A stretch of DNA of 64,000 nt. Origin: Streptomyces sp. NRRL S-455. GTDB lineage: Bacteria; Actinomycetota; Actinomycetes; Streptomycetales; Streptomycetaceae. Shown piece by piece: positions 52,616 through 60,181 of the stretch. The first letter of the stretch is position 1; every line of letters begins with the position of its first letter. The stretch is from NCBI RefSeq assembly GCF_000717875.1, contig NZ_JOCT01000021.1, forward strand, positions 62,001-126,000. The letters are read 5' to 3'. A program made the translations under genes and the position numbers. The notes under the pieces were generated by a model, which saw only the letters and a program-made list of their open reading frames with translations, was not told the DNA's origin and ran no database searches.

Positions 52616-54027
52616 TGGCCCGACGCCTGCCGGCCGCCGTACTGGCGTCGCTGTCCGTACTGACCCTGCTGTTCCTGGCTGCCTGCACCGCGGGTGAAGG
52701 GACGAAGCAGCCGCCGGACGCCGACAACAGCCGCCGGATCGTGGTCGCCAGCGGACAGGACGTGACCGGCAAGAACGGCATCCGTCAGCAGCTCATCGAC
52801 ATGTGGAACGCCGAGGAGGGCCCACAGGGCTTCGAGGCCCGGTTGGTGGAACTGCCCGGCTCCGCCGACCAGCAGCGCAGCCAGCTGCTCGGTGCCCTTC
52901 AGTCCGGCAGCGCCGAGTACGACGTGGTGAACCTGGACGTGACCTGGGTCCCGGAGTTCGCCGACGCGGGCCTGATCCGCCCGCTGACCGACGCGGCCGT
53001 CAAGTCCCCCGAAGACATCATCCCGTCCGTGGACAGAACGTCGTACTGGAAGGGCAAGCGGTACGCGGTCCCGTTCAACAGCGACGCCGGCCTGCTGTAC
53101 TACCGCAAGGACCACCTGCGGGAGGCCGGTGTCTCCCGGACCGATCTCAGCGGTGGGGTCACCTGGGACGAACTGCGGGATCAGATCGACGCCGTCAAAG
53201 GGCACTTCGGCTCCCAGGGCACCGAGGGGTGGAGCACCCAGCTCGCCCCGTACGAGGGCCGTACCGTCAACGCGATCGAGGCGTTCACCTCGGCCGTGCC
53301 CGGACTCCGGCTGACCGACGGCGACGGCGAGTACGCGGCGACCGTGGAACAGCTCACCGCGGGCGTGGCAGAACTGCGTGAGCGCACGGCCCCGCCGTAC
53401 ACCCTCGACGAGGCCTCCGAGTCCCGCGAGGCCGAGTCGCTCAGTGCCTTCGCGGAGGGCCGCACCACGTTCCTGCGGCACTGGCCGTACGTCTACCCCA
53501 CCCTGCACGAGACCTACGGGGAGGACTTGGGGGTGACCCGGCTGCCCGGCAAGGCGGTCCTCGGCGGGCAGAACCTGGCCGTCACCTCCTCCACGTCCGA
53601 GCAGCGGGCCGCGAAGGCGGCGGAACTGATCGCGTTCCTGACCGACCTGGACAGCGAACGCTGCCTGCTGCGTGCCGGTTTCGCCGCGACCCGCGTCTCC
53701 GCCTACCAGGAACCCGGCACCGCGCCCCGGTGCCGGCACGCCCCGGCGTACGCGGAGACCCCCTCGGCGTCTCCCACCGGCGAGGGCACCGTCCGTCTGC
53801 CCCCCGACCGGATCGCCGACGGTGTCAGCTTCTCCCGCGACATCCTGCTCCCGGCCCTCCGCGAGGGCGTGCACCGCCCACGCACCCCGCTGTACGGCGC
53901 CGTGACACACACCCTCATCACCGAACTCGACGCCCTGTACGGCCCGAGCCCGGGCGAGGGCCGGGCGGATGACACCGAGGTGGCGAAGCGACTTGACGAG
54001 GCGTTGAAAGAGGTCTTGCCCGGTTGA
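52615..54027 (+). CDS. Orphan extracellular solute-binding lipoprotein (family 1 type)
   Basis: A 470-aa lipoprotein (ATG at 52615, possibly 52618). Signal peptide with lipobox LAAC near residue 25. The fold is that of sugar-binding lipoproteins: IVVASGQDVTGKNGIRQQLIDMWNAEEGP, AEYDVVNLDVTWVPEFADAGLIRPLT, YAVPFNSDAGLLYYRKDHL, GVTWDELRDQIDA, GRTTFLRHWPYVYPTL. No permease or ATPase genes are near; instead the gene overlaps the caspase receptor stop. It probably delivers a ligand to that receptor's outer domain. Confidence 0.85.
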   Translation: MARRLPAAVLASLSVLTLLFLAACTAGEGTKQPPDADNSRRIVVASGQDVTGKNGIRQQLIDMWNAEEGPQGFEARLVELPGSADQQRSQLLGALQSGSAEYDVVNLDVTWVPEFADAGLIRPLTDAAVKSPEDIIPSVDRTSYWKGKRYAVPFNSDAGLLYYRKDHLREAGVSRTDLSGGVTWDELRDQIDAVKGHFGSQGTEGWSTQLAPYEGRTVNAIEAFTSAVPGLRLTDGDGEYAATVEQLTAGVAELRERTAPPYTLDEASESREAESLSAFAEGRTTFLRHWPYVYPTLHETYGEDLGVTRLPGKAVLGGQNLAVTSSTSEQRAAKAAELIAFLTDLDSERCLLRAGFAATRVSAYQEPGTAPRCRHAPAYAETPSASPTGEGTVRLPPDRIADGVSFSRDILLPALREGVHRPRTPLYGAVTHTLITELDALYGPSPGEGRADDTEVAKRLDEALKEVLPG

Positions 54028-54148
54028 ATCCCCTCCCGGTGATGTTCACGGTTCCTCCGGGCGTCGTCGTACGACGTGGTGAGCCTGTTGTGGATCACGT
54101 CTCGAACCGGCCTATGTCGCATTGGAGAACTGGGCGACGAGGGCTGGG

Positions 54149-54316
54149 TCAGGATGCCGGTTTCGATGAGACTGACAGGTGTTCGAATTTCGCGGACGGC
54201 GGCTCCGCCGCCTTCGCCGGTCCCGCGTTGGCCGCCAGCAGTAGGGTCGCGACAGCGACGACACCGGCGGTGAAACCTCTGGCGTACCGCTCGGCGGTGC
54301 GTGGGCGTTCGAGCAC
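54149..54316 (-). CDS. Short secreted peptide, divergent from an XRE-TPR regulator
   Basis: A 55-aa frame from GTG 54316 (GAGG 6 bp upstream). It starts MLERPRTAERYARG, then a hydrophobic core FTAGVVAVATLLLAANAGPA, a likely signal-peptidase site after AKA, and the ~18-residue tail AEPPSAKFEHLSVSSKPAS. Length and layout match exported signalling propeptides. It starts about 115 bp from the XRE-TPR gene and shares its promoter region. The gap 54028-54148 has no other gene. Confidence 0.55.
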   Translation of the reverse strand: MLERPRTAERYARGFTAGVVAVATLLLAANAGPAKAAEPPSAKFEHLSVSSKPAS

Positions 54317-54354
54317 GGCGACCTCGCAACAGGGGCGGCGGCTACGACAGCAGC

Positions 54355-54385
54355 GAGTTAAGCACGTTTAACTCTCGGTTTAACC
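54355..54385. promoter_or_regulatory. Operator-like inverted repeats between peptide and XRE-TPR genes
   Basis: GAGTTAA-GCACGT-TTAACTC (54355-54374) is a perfect 7-bp inverted repeat, and GGTTTAACC (54377-54385) is a second, shorter palindrome sharing TTAAC. They are AT-rich islands in high-GC DNA within the 115-bp divergent gap, a likely binding region of the XRE-TPR protein. Confidence 0.65.
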
Positions 54386-54431
54386 TAGGGCCTGTCCGAG
54401 CCGAACGGCAAGAGGGACAGGGGGAGTTGGC

Positions 54432-55775
54432 GTGGGGGAGCGGGACGATCCGGCGACCATCGGGCGCCGGGTGCAGCGGTTACGTGTCGAACGGGGATTG
54501 ACGCAACGGCAGCTGGCGGAACCTGTGTACACGCCCGCCTACATCTCCACCCTGGAGTCGGGCCGGGTGCGGCCCTCCGACGACGCCCTGCGACATCTCG
54601 CCGGGCGGCTCGGCGTCGCCTTCGACGAGCTCGCCACCGGGCGTTCCGCCCGGCTCGTGACCGAGCTGCGACTGCGACTGACCGAGGCGCAGCGGACCTT
54701 CGCGGTGGGTGAGGCGGAGGCGGCCGCGGAGCAGTACGCCACGTTGTTGGTCGAGGCCGAGGAGCACGGGCTGGTGGCGGAACAGGCCGCCGCGCTGCTC
54801 GGGCTCGGTGAGTGCGCGCTGGAGACGGGCGAGCTGGTGGCGGGCCGGCGGTACTTCGAACGGGCGGAGGCGTGTCTCGCCGACGCCCCCTTGCCTGCTC
54901 GGGTCCCGGCACTGCGCGGCCGGGCCGTGGCGCACTACCTCGCCGGGGAACTCCGTTACGCCGTCTACCTGCTGGAGTCCACGCTCGACGAGTTGAATCG
55001 GGGTGGGCTGCACGACCCCGACGCCCTCCTGCTGCTCTACGCCAGCGCCATCGGGCCGTACATGGACATGGGCGCGCACGCCCGCGCCGCCCAGGCCGCC
55101 GAGTTCGCCCTGGCCCTCGCCCCGCGGTCCGGCGACCCGGCCCTGGTCGCCCGCATGCACCGCTCGGTCGCCCGCACCCTGGTCGCCGAGGGCCGCCTCG
55201 CCGAGGCCGACGCCTCACTGGCCAAGGCGGCCGAGCTGTACCGCGGCCTGCAGATCCGCACCGAACTCGCCAACTGCCACTGGATGCGAGGCTACGTCTA
55301 CGCCCAGGACGGCCAACTGGGACGTGCGGAGGACGAATTGCGGGAGGCCCTCGGCATGCTGTCGGCCAGGCGCGCCGCCCTCTACAGCAGTCAGGTCGCC
55401 GTCGAGCTGGCCGACGTGCTGCACCGGCGCGGCAAGTCGGACGAGGCGGCGGCCCTGCTGCACGGAGTCCTCGACGACCTGTCCCCCGAACGCGGTGCCG
55501 TGCACTCCGCCGCCGCGCACCGGCTGCTCGGCATCATCGCCGAGGACGCCCGCCGGACCGAGGAGGCCGAGGAGCACTACGTCCGTGCCCTGAGTCTGCT
55601 GGAACGGGCGGGCGCGGCCGGTGACCTGGCCGACCTGTGCCGGCTGCTGGGCGACCTGCTGCGCCGCACCGGGCGCGTGGAGGCGGCCCTGGACGCCTAC
55701 CGGACGGGGCTCGGCCACCGCACGGCGCCCGGCACCACCACGCTGGGCCCCGCCCCCGCACAGCCTCCTCTGTGA
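54432..55775 (+). CDS. XRE-family HTH regulator with TPR repeats (RRNPP-like)
   Basis: A 447-aa protein from GTG 54432 (AGGGGGAG upstream). The N-terminal XRE HTH (~8-65, IGRRVQRLRVERGLTQRQLAEPVYTPAYISTLESGRVRPSDDALRHLAGRLGV) is followed by ~9 TPR-like helical repeats (AAALLGLGECALETGELVAGRRYFERAEACL; HRSVARTLVAEGRLAEADASLAKAAEL; etc.). This is the architecture of RRNPP peptide receptors (Rap, PlcR, Rgg). A TTA codon lies at codon 17 (54480-54482). A divergent secreted peptide gene supplies a candidate ligand. Confidence 0.85.
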   Translation: MGERDDPATIGRRVQRLRVERGLTQRQLAEPVYTPAYISTLESGRVRPSDDALRHLAGRLGVAFDELATGRSARLVTELRLRLTEAQRTFAVGEAEAAAEQYATLLVEAEEHGLVAEQAAALLGLGECALETGELVAGRRYFERAEACLADAPLPARVPALRGRAVAHYLAGELRYAVYLLESTLDELNRGGLHDPDALLLLYASAIGPYMDMGAHARAAQAAEFALALAPRSGDPALVARMHRSVARTLVAEGRLAEADASLAKAAELYRGLQIRTELANCHWMRGYVYAQDGQLGRAEDELREALGMLSARRAALYSSQVAVELADVLHRRGKSDEAAALLHGVLDDLSPERGAVHSAAAHRLLGIIAEDARRTEEAEEHYVRALSLLERAGAAGDLADLCRLLGDLLRRTGRVEAALDAYRTGLGHRTAPGTTTLGPAPAQPPL

Positions 55776-55917
55776 GCGGCGACGTGCCGACGCCACCACC
55801 GGGCCGGGCGGCAGTCGGCACACGGGTTTCGCCCCATCTGCGACGGGTAGTCGGGGCTCGATTCCGGGCGCGGCCCGTCGACGGTGCGGACCGGGACGGC
55901 GAAGGGAGGCGGTGGTC

Positions 55918-56721
55918 GTGCGGCCCAGGGACAACTTCCCGGGCGCCGGTGGCGACGGCCCCGATTCCCGCCGCGCAGGGGGCGGTGAGCCGGACCTCGA
56001 CACGTTCCGGGCCGCCGACGCGATCGCCAGGCGGGTAAGCGGTGCCGAGCCCGAGGAGGTGCCGGGGCGGCTGTGCGAGGTGGCGGTGGAGCTGCTGCCG
56101 GTGACCGGCGCGAGCGTGTCGCTGCGCAGCGACGGCATGCCCGTCCAGGTGAGCGCGAGCAGCGAGCATGCCGCACATCTGGCCGAGATCCAGGCGACGC
56201 TGGGTGACGGCCCCTGCCAGACAGCGGTGGCGGACGGGGCGCCCGTGCTCGCCTGCGACCTGACGAGCGGCCGCGATGCCGGCCGCTGGCCGGTCTTCGC
56301 CCAGCAGGCGACGGCGGCCGGGGTGCGTGCCGTGTACGCGGTTCCGCTGGGCAGCGACGCGGTGTGCGTGGGCACCCTGGACCTGTACAGAGACAGCCCC
56401 GGCGGGCTCACCGACCGCCAGTTGCGCGTGGCACGCCTCGTGGCCGGTGTCATGACGGCGGCCCTGATGTCGCTGCCGCGCGGCGACGAGGCAGAGGCGC
56501 GCGACGGGGACGACGGGCTGGCCTGGCTCAGCGGCCTGGCCACCGGCCACGACGCGGTCTACCAGGCCGTCGGCATGATCATGGCGCAGCTCGGCGTCGG
56601 CGCCGACGACGCGCTGGCGCGGCTGCGGGGGAATGCCTTCGCGCACGGGTGCACGGTCCTCGAGGTGGCGCACGACGTGATCACCCGCCGCAGGTGCTTC
56701 GAGCGGGAGCAGGACCACTGA
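55918..56721 (+). CDS. GAF-ANTAR RNA-binding regulator
   Basis: A 267-aa protein from GTG 55918 (GGGAGG 8 bp upstream). A GAF domain (~40-185, RLCEVAVELLPVTGASVSLRSDGMPVQVSASSEHAAHLAEIQATLGDGPCQTAV) is followed by a C-terminal ANTAR domain (~205-260, ...LATGHDAVYQAVGMIMAQLGVGADDALARLRGNAFAHGCTVLEVAHDVI). ANTAR proteins bind two-hairpin RNA to stop termination. The target RNA is not evident nearby, although the threonyl-tRNA synthetase leader has a terminator hairpin about 1 kb away. The gap 55776-55917 has no gene. Confidence 0.88.
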   Translation: MRPRDNFPGAGGDGPDSRRAGGGEPDLDTFRAADAIARRVSGAEPEEVPGRLCEVAVELLPVTGASVSLRSDGMPVQVSASSEHAAHLAEIQATLGDGPCQTAVADGAPVLACDLTSGRDAGRWPVFAQQATAAGVRAVYAVPLGSDAVCVGTLDLYRDSPGGLTDRQLRVARLVAGVMTAALMSLPRGDEAEARDGDDGLAWLSGLATGHDAVYQAVGMIMAQLGVGADDALARLRGNAFAHGCTVLEVAHDVITRRRCFEREQDH

Positions 56722-56739
56722 GGGGAGAGCGGGAGCAGG

Positions 56740-57528
56740 TCAGACCGCTGCTCGCCCCTGCTTCCTGATCTCGGTCAGGCGCTCCGCCCCGAGCCGCACC
56801 GCCTGCTGCGTGACCTCCTCGTACACCTCGTCGAGCCCGGCGTGGGTGACGGTGATCGCCTCCGCGCCGACTCGTACGGCGGCGACGTCGACCGTGAGGT
56901 ACGTCAGCTTTCCGTCCTCCGTCTCGCCGGCCATGGTGACCCGCAGGGCCTGGCGGGCGTCCCCCACGGGAGGCAGCGGCATGTCGCTGACCTGGACGCC
57001 CTGGACGTGGCCGCGCGTGGTGGTGGCCGCGAACTGGCCGCACCTGTCCGGCAGCGACTTCAGCCAGGCCAGGGCGCGGTCGACGTCCGCCGGGGGATGG
57101 GCGGCGATCTGGTAGCGCAGCTGGGCGTCGGTGCCGGCGGCGTCGAGCGCGGTCGTCGCGCCCGGGCCGGCCGGTGCGCCGAAGAGTTCCTCCGTGTAGA
57201 GGGAGTCGAGCAGCCGCTGGCATTCAGGGTCCTCCGTGCGCGCCTTGAGCAGCCCGTCCCGCCAGGTCTTGGCACCGCGCGTCGGCACCCACGGCTCCCC
57301 CAGATCGGCCTCGGTGACCAGCGCCGCCTGGGCCTGGGCCTGGGTGAGGCCGGCTCCGGAGCCGGGGGGCCGCTCGCCGGCGGGCGAGGCGCTGGTGTCG
57401 GTGGCGGGGGCGGAGAACCACCGGGGCCGCGGTTCGTCCTGGAGGGAGCAGGAGGCCGTGGCCAGCAGGGCCGTCACGGACAGCGCTGAGGCGAGGAGGG
57501 CACGGGAGGTGGCCGGAGGACGGGGCAT
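56740..57528 (-). CDS. Lipoprotein, unknown function
   Basis: A 262-aa lipoprotein from ATG 57528 (AGGAGG upstream). Signal peptide and lipobox ATASC near residue 27. A Pro/Ser/Ala linker leads to a helical/strand body with LTQAQAQAALVTEADLGEPWVP, a pattern often seen in actinobacterial PknH-like sensor or DUF5642-type lipoproteins. It is convergent with the ANTAR gene. Confidence 0.7.
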   Translation of the reverse strand: MPRPPATSRALLASALSVTALLATASCSLQDEPRPRWFSAPATDTSASPAGERPPGSGAGLTQAQAQAALVTEADLGEPWVPTRGAKTWRDGLLKARTEDPECQRLLDSLYTEELFGAPAGPGATTALDAAGTDAQLRYQIAAHPPADVDRALAWLKSLPDRCGQFAATTTRGHVQGVQVSDMPLPPVGDARQALRVTMAGETEDGKLTYLTVDVAAVRVGAEAITVTHAGLDEVYEEVTQQAVRLGAERLTEIRKQGRAAV

Positions 57529-57738
57529 GGGGGTGCCTCCTGAGAGGGCGGGCCCGGGTGGGAGCGGGCACTCCAAGATCGGGTACGTGCTCTTACGGCA
57601 CCACCGCGACGGACGGCACACCAGTGCGACGGGCTGTTCGGGTGAGACGGGGGCGGCGGGACACGCGCCCAGCCGTTCCCGTCTCGTACGACGACGCCGG
57701 AGAGTGTCCCGGCGCGCTGACAGCTGACGCAGATGTCC

Positions 57739-57768
57739 GAAGCCCCGGGGCGAGTGCCCCGGGGCTTC
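57739..57768 (+). promoter_or_regulatory. Terminator-like hairpin in the leader of the threonyl-tRNA synthetase paralogue
   Basis: A perfect 13-bp stem GAAGCCCCGGGGC/GCCCCGGGGCTTC (57739-57751 with 57756-57768) with a GAGT tetraloop, ending 37 bp before ATG 57806. The gene to the left is divergent, so this hairpin has no upstream gene to terminate. It looks like a transcription attenuator of the downstream gene. A smaller stem (57696-57700 with 57709-57713) lies just before it. Confidence 0.65.
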
Positions 57769-57805
57769 GTCGCGTGGTGCTCGCTCCCGATCCACAGGAG
57801 CCACC

Positions 57806-59035
57806 ATGACCACCGTGCACGACCACCGCCGACTCGGCCGCGAGCTGGAGCTGTTCGACACCGACCCGCTGATGGGCGCCGGGCTGCCGTACTGGCTGCC
57901 CGACGGGGCGATCGTGCGGCACACCCTGGAGGAGTACGTCCGCGAGGCCGAACGCCGGGCCGGCTACCGGCACGTGTACTCGCCCGTCCTCGGCAAACGC
58001 GAGCTCTACGAGATCTCCGGGCACTGGGACCACTACAGCGAGGACATGTTCCCGCCGATGCAACTGGGCGCGGAAGAGGTCCTGCTGCGCCCCAGCCTGT
58101 GTCCCCACCACGCCCTGATCTACCGCTCCCGCTCCCACAGCTACCGAGAACTGCCGTTGCGCATGGCCGAGTTGGGCGGCATGTACCGTTCGGAGCTGTC
58201 GGGTGTCCTCGGCGGTCTGACCCGGGTGCGGGCCATCACCCTCAACGACGCGCACATCTTCTGCACCCTGGAGCAGGCCGTGGAGGAGGCGCGTTCCGCG
58301 CTGGAGCTGATCGGCCGTGCCTACGCCGACCTGGGTATCCGCGCGGCCCGCCACCGGCTCTCCCTCCCCGGCGAGGGCGGCAAGTACGTGGCCGACCCGG
58401 ACCTGTGGCGCCGGGCCACCGCCCTGCTCCGCGAAGTCCTGGACGGCTCCGGCATCCCCTACGAGGCCGCCGAGGGCGAGGCGGCCTTCTACGGCCCGAA
58501 GATCGACGTGCAGATCGCGGATCCGGCGGGCCGGGAGGCCACCCTGTCCACCGTCCAGATCGACTTCCACCAGCCCGAGCGCTTCGACCTGCACTACATC
58601 GGCGCCGACGGGGCGAAACACCGGCCGGTCATGGTGCACCGCAGCGTCATCGGCAGCGTGGAACGCGCGGTCGCGCACCTCGTCGAGGCCCACGGCGGTG
58701 CCTTCCCGCCGTGGCTCGCCCCGGTGCAGCTGGTCATCCTGCCGGTGGCGGACGAGCAGGCGGAAGCCGCCCACGCCCTGGCCCGCCACGCCCGGGACCT
58801 CGGCCTGCGCGCGGAGGTCGCGGACCCGGCGGAGGGCACCCTCGCCGCCCGGGTCCGCGCGGCCCGGCTGGTGCCGTACCAGGCGGTGATCGGCGCGCGG
58901 GAGGCCGCCGCCGGCCTGGTGGCACCGCGCCTGCGCGACGGCCGCCGGCCCGGCCCCCTGCCCACCGCCGACCTGCTGCGGCGCATCGCGGACCGGGTGG
59001 CGTCCCGCGGCACCGGCCTGTGGGAACAGGCGTAG
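57806..59035 (+). CDS. Truncated threonyl-tRNA synthetase paralogue (catalytic and anticodon domains only)
   Basis: A 409-aa class II synthetase lacking the N-terminal TGS and editing domains present in normal ThrRS (~640 aa). The catalytic core keeps the zinc ligands: Cys99 in RPSLCPHH, His in NDAHIF, His in VMVHRSVIGSVER; motif 2 is RMAELGGMYRSELSGVLGGLTRVR. A C-terminal anticodon-binding domain follows (PVQLVILPVADEQAEAAHALARHARDLGLRAEV). Such paralogues can confer antibiotic resistance or act as stress-specific enzymes. It has a leader hairpin, and AGGAG precedes the ATG. Confidence 0.9.
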   Translation: MTTVHDHRRLGRELELFDTDPLMGAGLPYWLPDGAIVRHTLEEYVREAERRAGYRHVYSPVLGKRELYEISGHWDHYSEDMFPPMQLGAEEVLLRPSLCPHHALIYRSRSHSYRELPLRMAELGGMYRSELSGVLGGLTRVRAITLNDAHIFCTLEQAVEEARSALELIGRAYADLGIRAARHRLSLPGEGGKYVADPDLWRRATALLREVLDGSGIPYEAAEGEAAFYGPKIDVQIADPAGREATLSTVQIDFHQPERFDLHYIGADGAKHRPVMVHRSVIGSVERAVAHLVEAHGGAFPPWLAPVQLVILPVADEQAEAAHALARHARDLGLRAEVADPAEGTLAARVRAARLVPYQAVIGAREAAAGLVAPRLRDGRRPGPLPTADLLRRIADRVASRGTGLWEQA

Positions 59036-59150
59036 GGCCGCGAACCGCCCCGTGACCGGTTCAGGACGCCCAGGGGGTCGTGTGGCCGTTGACCCAGGTC
59101 GTAGGGTCGCTGGTACGGAGCCCCGTGGGACCAGTGGAAGGAGCCCCGCC

Positions 59151-60110
59151 GTGACGGACGGTCAGCGCATCCCGGTGATCATCGACTGCGACACCGGCGT
59201 CGACGACGCCCTGGCCCTGCTGTTCGCCGTACGGCACCCGGCGCTCGACGTCCGCGCGATCACCTGCGTCGCCGGGAACACGGACGTGGACGGCGTGGTC
59301 CGCAACACCCTGACCGTGCTGGAGCAGGCGGGCGCCGGGAACATTCCGGTCGCCCGGGGTGCCGAGCGCCCGCTGATCGAACCGGTGCGGACGGCGCGGC
59401 ACGTGCACGGGCAGGACGGCATGGGTGACCTGGGGCTGCCCGCCCCGGCCCGCGTGCCGGTCGACGTGGACGCGGTGACGCTGCTGCGCCGCGAGATCCT
59501 CGCCTCGCCGAGGCCGGTCACCCTCATCCCCATGGCACCCCTGACGAACATCGCGCTGCTCCTGCGGACCCACCCCGAGGTGACGCACAACATCGAGCGG
59601 ATCGTGTTCATGGGCGGCGCGGTGGCGGCCGGGAACGCCACGCCGGTCGCGGAGTTCAACGTCTGGCACGACCCGGAGGCCGCCGCGGTCCTGCTCACCG
59701 CGGGCGTGCCGATCACGATGTACGGCCTGGACGTGTTCAAGAAGGTCCTGGTGCCCGCCGGCGATGTGCAGCGGCTGCGGGCGAGCGCGGAACCGCACGT
59801 GCGGCTGGCCGGCGAACTGCTCGCCCACCGTGACCCGGCCACCTCCGGTGATCCCACCCCCATGGGCGGCCTCGGCGACGCGGGCGCGGTCTGCGCGGTC
59901 GTCGACCCGAAGGGCATCACCACCGAGCGGCTGCCGGTCGAGGTCGTCCTGGCCCCGGGTCCCGCCCGCGGCCAGACGATCGTCGACCGCCGCCCCCGGC
60001 CCGGCGAGTCCGAGATCCACCAGGGCACGCGGGAACAGCCCCTGGTGGACGTGGCTTTGGGCGTCGATGTCGAGCGGTACGTGCAGCTGTGGCTGAAGAC
60101 GGTGGAGTAG
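59151..60110 (+). CDS. Inosine/uridine-preferring nucleoside hydrolase
   Basis: A 319-aa protein from GTG 59151 (GGAAGGAG upstream). The metal-binding DTGVDDALALLFA motif at the N-terminus (residues ~12-24), ASPRPVTLIPMAPLTNIALLLRTHPEV, the HNIERIVFMGGAVAAGNATPVAEFNVWHDPEAAAVLL block, and the late DAGAVCAVVDP (metal Asp) identify the IUNH family. It cleaves ribonucleosides to base and ribose for salvage. Single gene. Confidence 0.93.
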   Translation: MTDGQRIPVIIDCDTGVDDALALLFAVRHPALDVRAITCVAGNTDVDGVVRNTLTVLEQAGAGNIPVARGAERPLIEPVRTARHVHGQDGMGDLGLPAPARVPVDVDAVTLLRREILASPRPVTLIPMAPLTNIALLLRTHPEVTHNIERIVFMGGAVAAGNATPVAEFNVWHDPEAAAVLLTAGVPITMYGLDVFKKVLVPAGDVQRLRASAEPHVRLAGELLAHRDPATSGDPTPMGGLGDAGAVCAVVDPKGITTERLPVEVVLAPGPARGQTIVDRRPRPGESEIHQGTREQPLVDVALGVDVERYVQLWLKTVE

Positions 60111-60181
60111 GCGGGAGGCGGCTTCGGGGACCTCGCCCGCTTCGCCGCCCTCCGACAAGGGCCGGGTGCTGCCCGTCCGGC

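Noticed and set aside
52615..54027. ABC sugar importer operon
   Set aside because: Only the binding lipoprotein is present; no permease or ATPase genes flank it, and its start overlaps the caspase gene.
54028..54148. Palindrome CGTCGTACGACG (54065-54076) as a terminator of the lipoprotein gene
   Set aside because: Self-complementary without a loop, so it cannot form a good hairpin; a weak signal in GC-rich DNA.
57541..57805. T-box riboswitch or Thr-rich leader peptide before the threonyl-tRNA synthetase paralogue
   Set aside because: No T-box consensus found. A frame with Thr-Thr-Ala-Thr codons exists near 57590 but does not stop before the hairpin, so it is not a classical leader peptide. 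The hairpin itself is kept as a finding.
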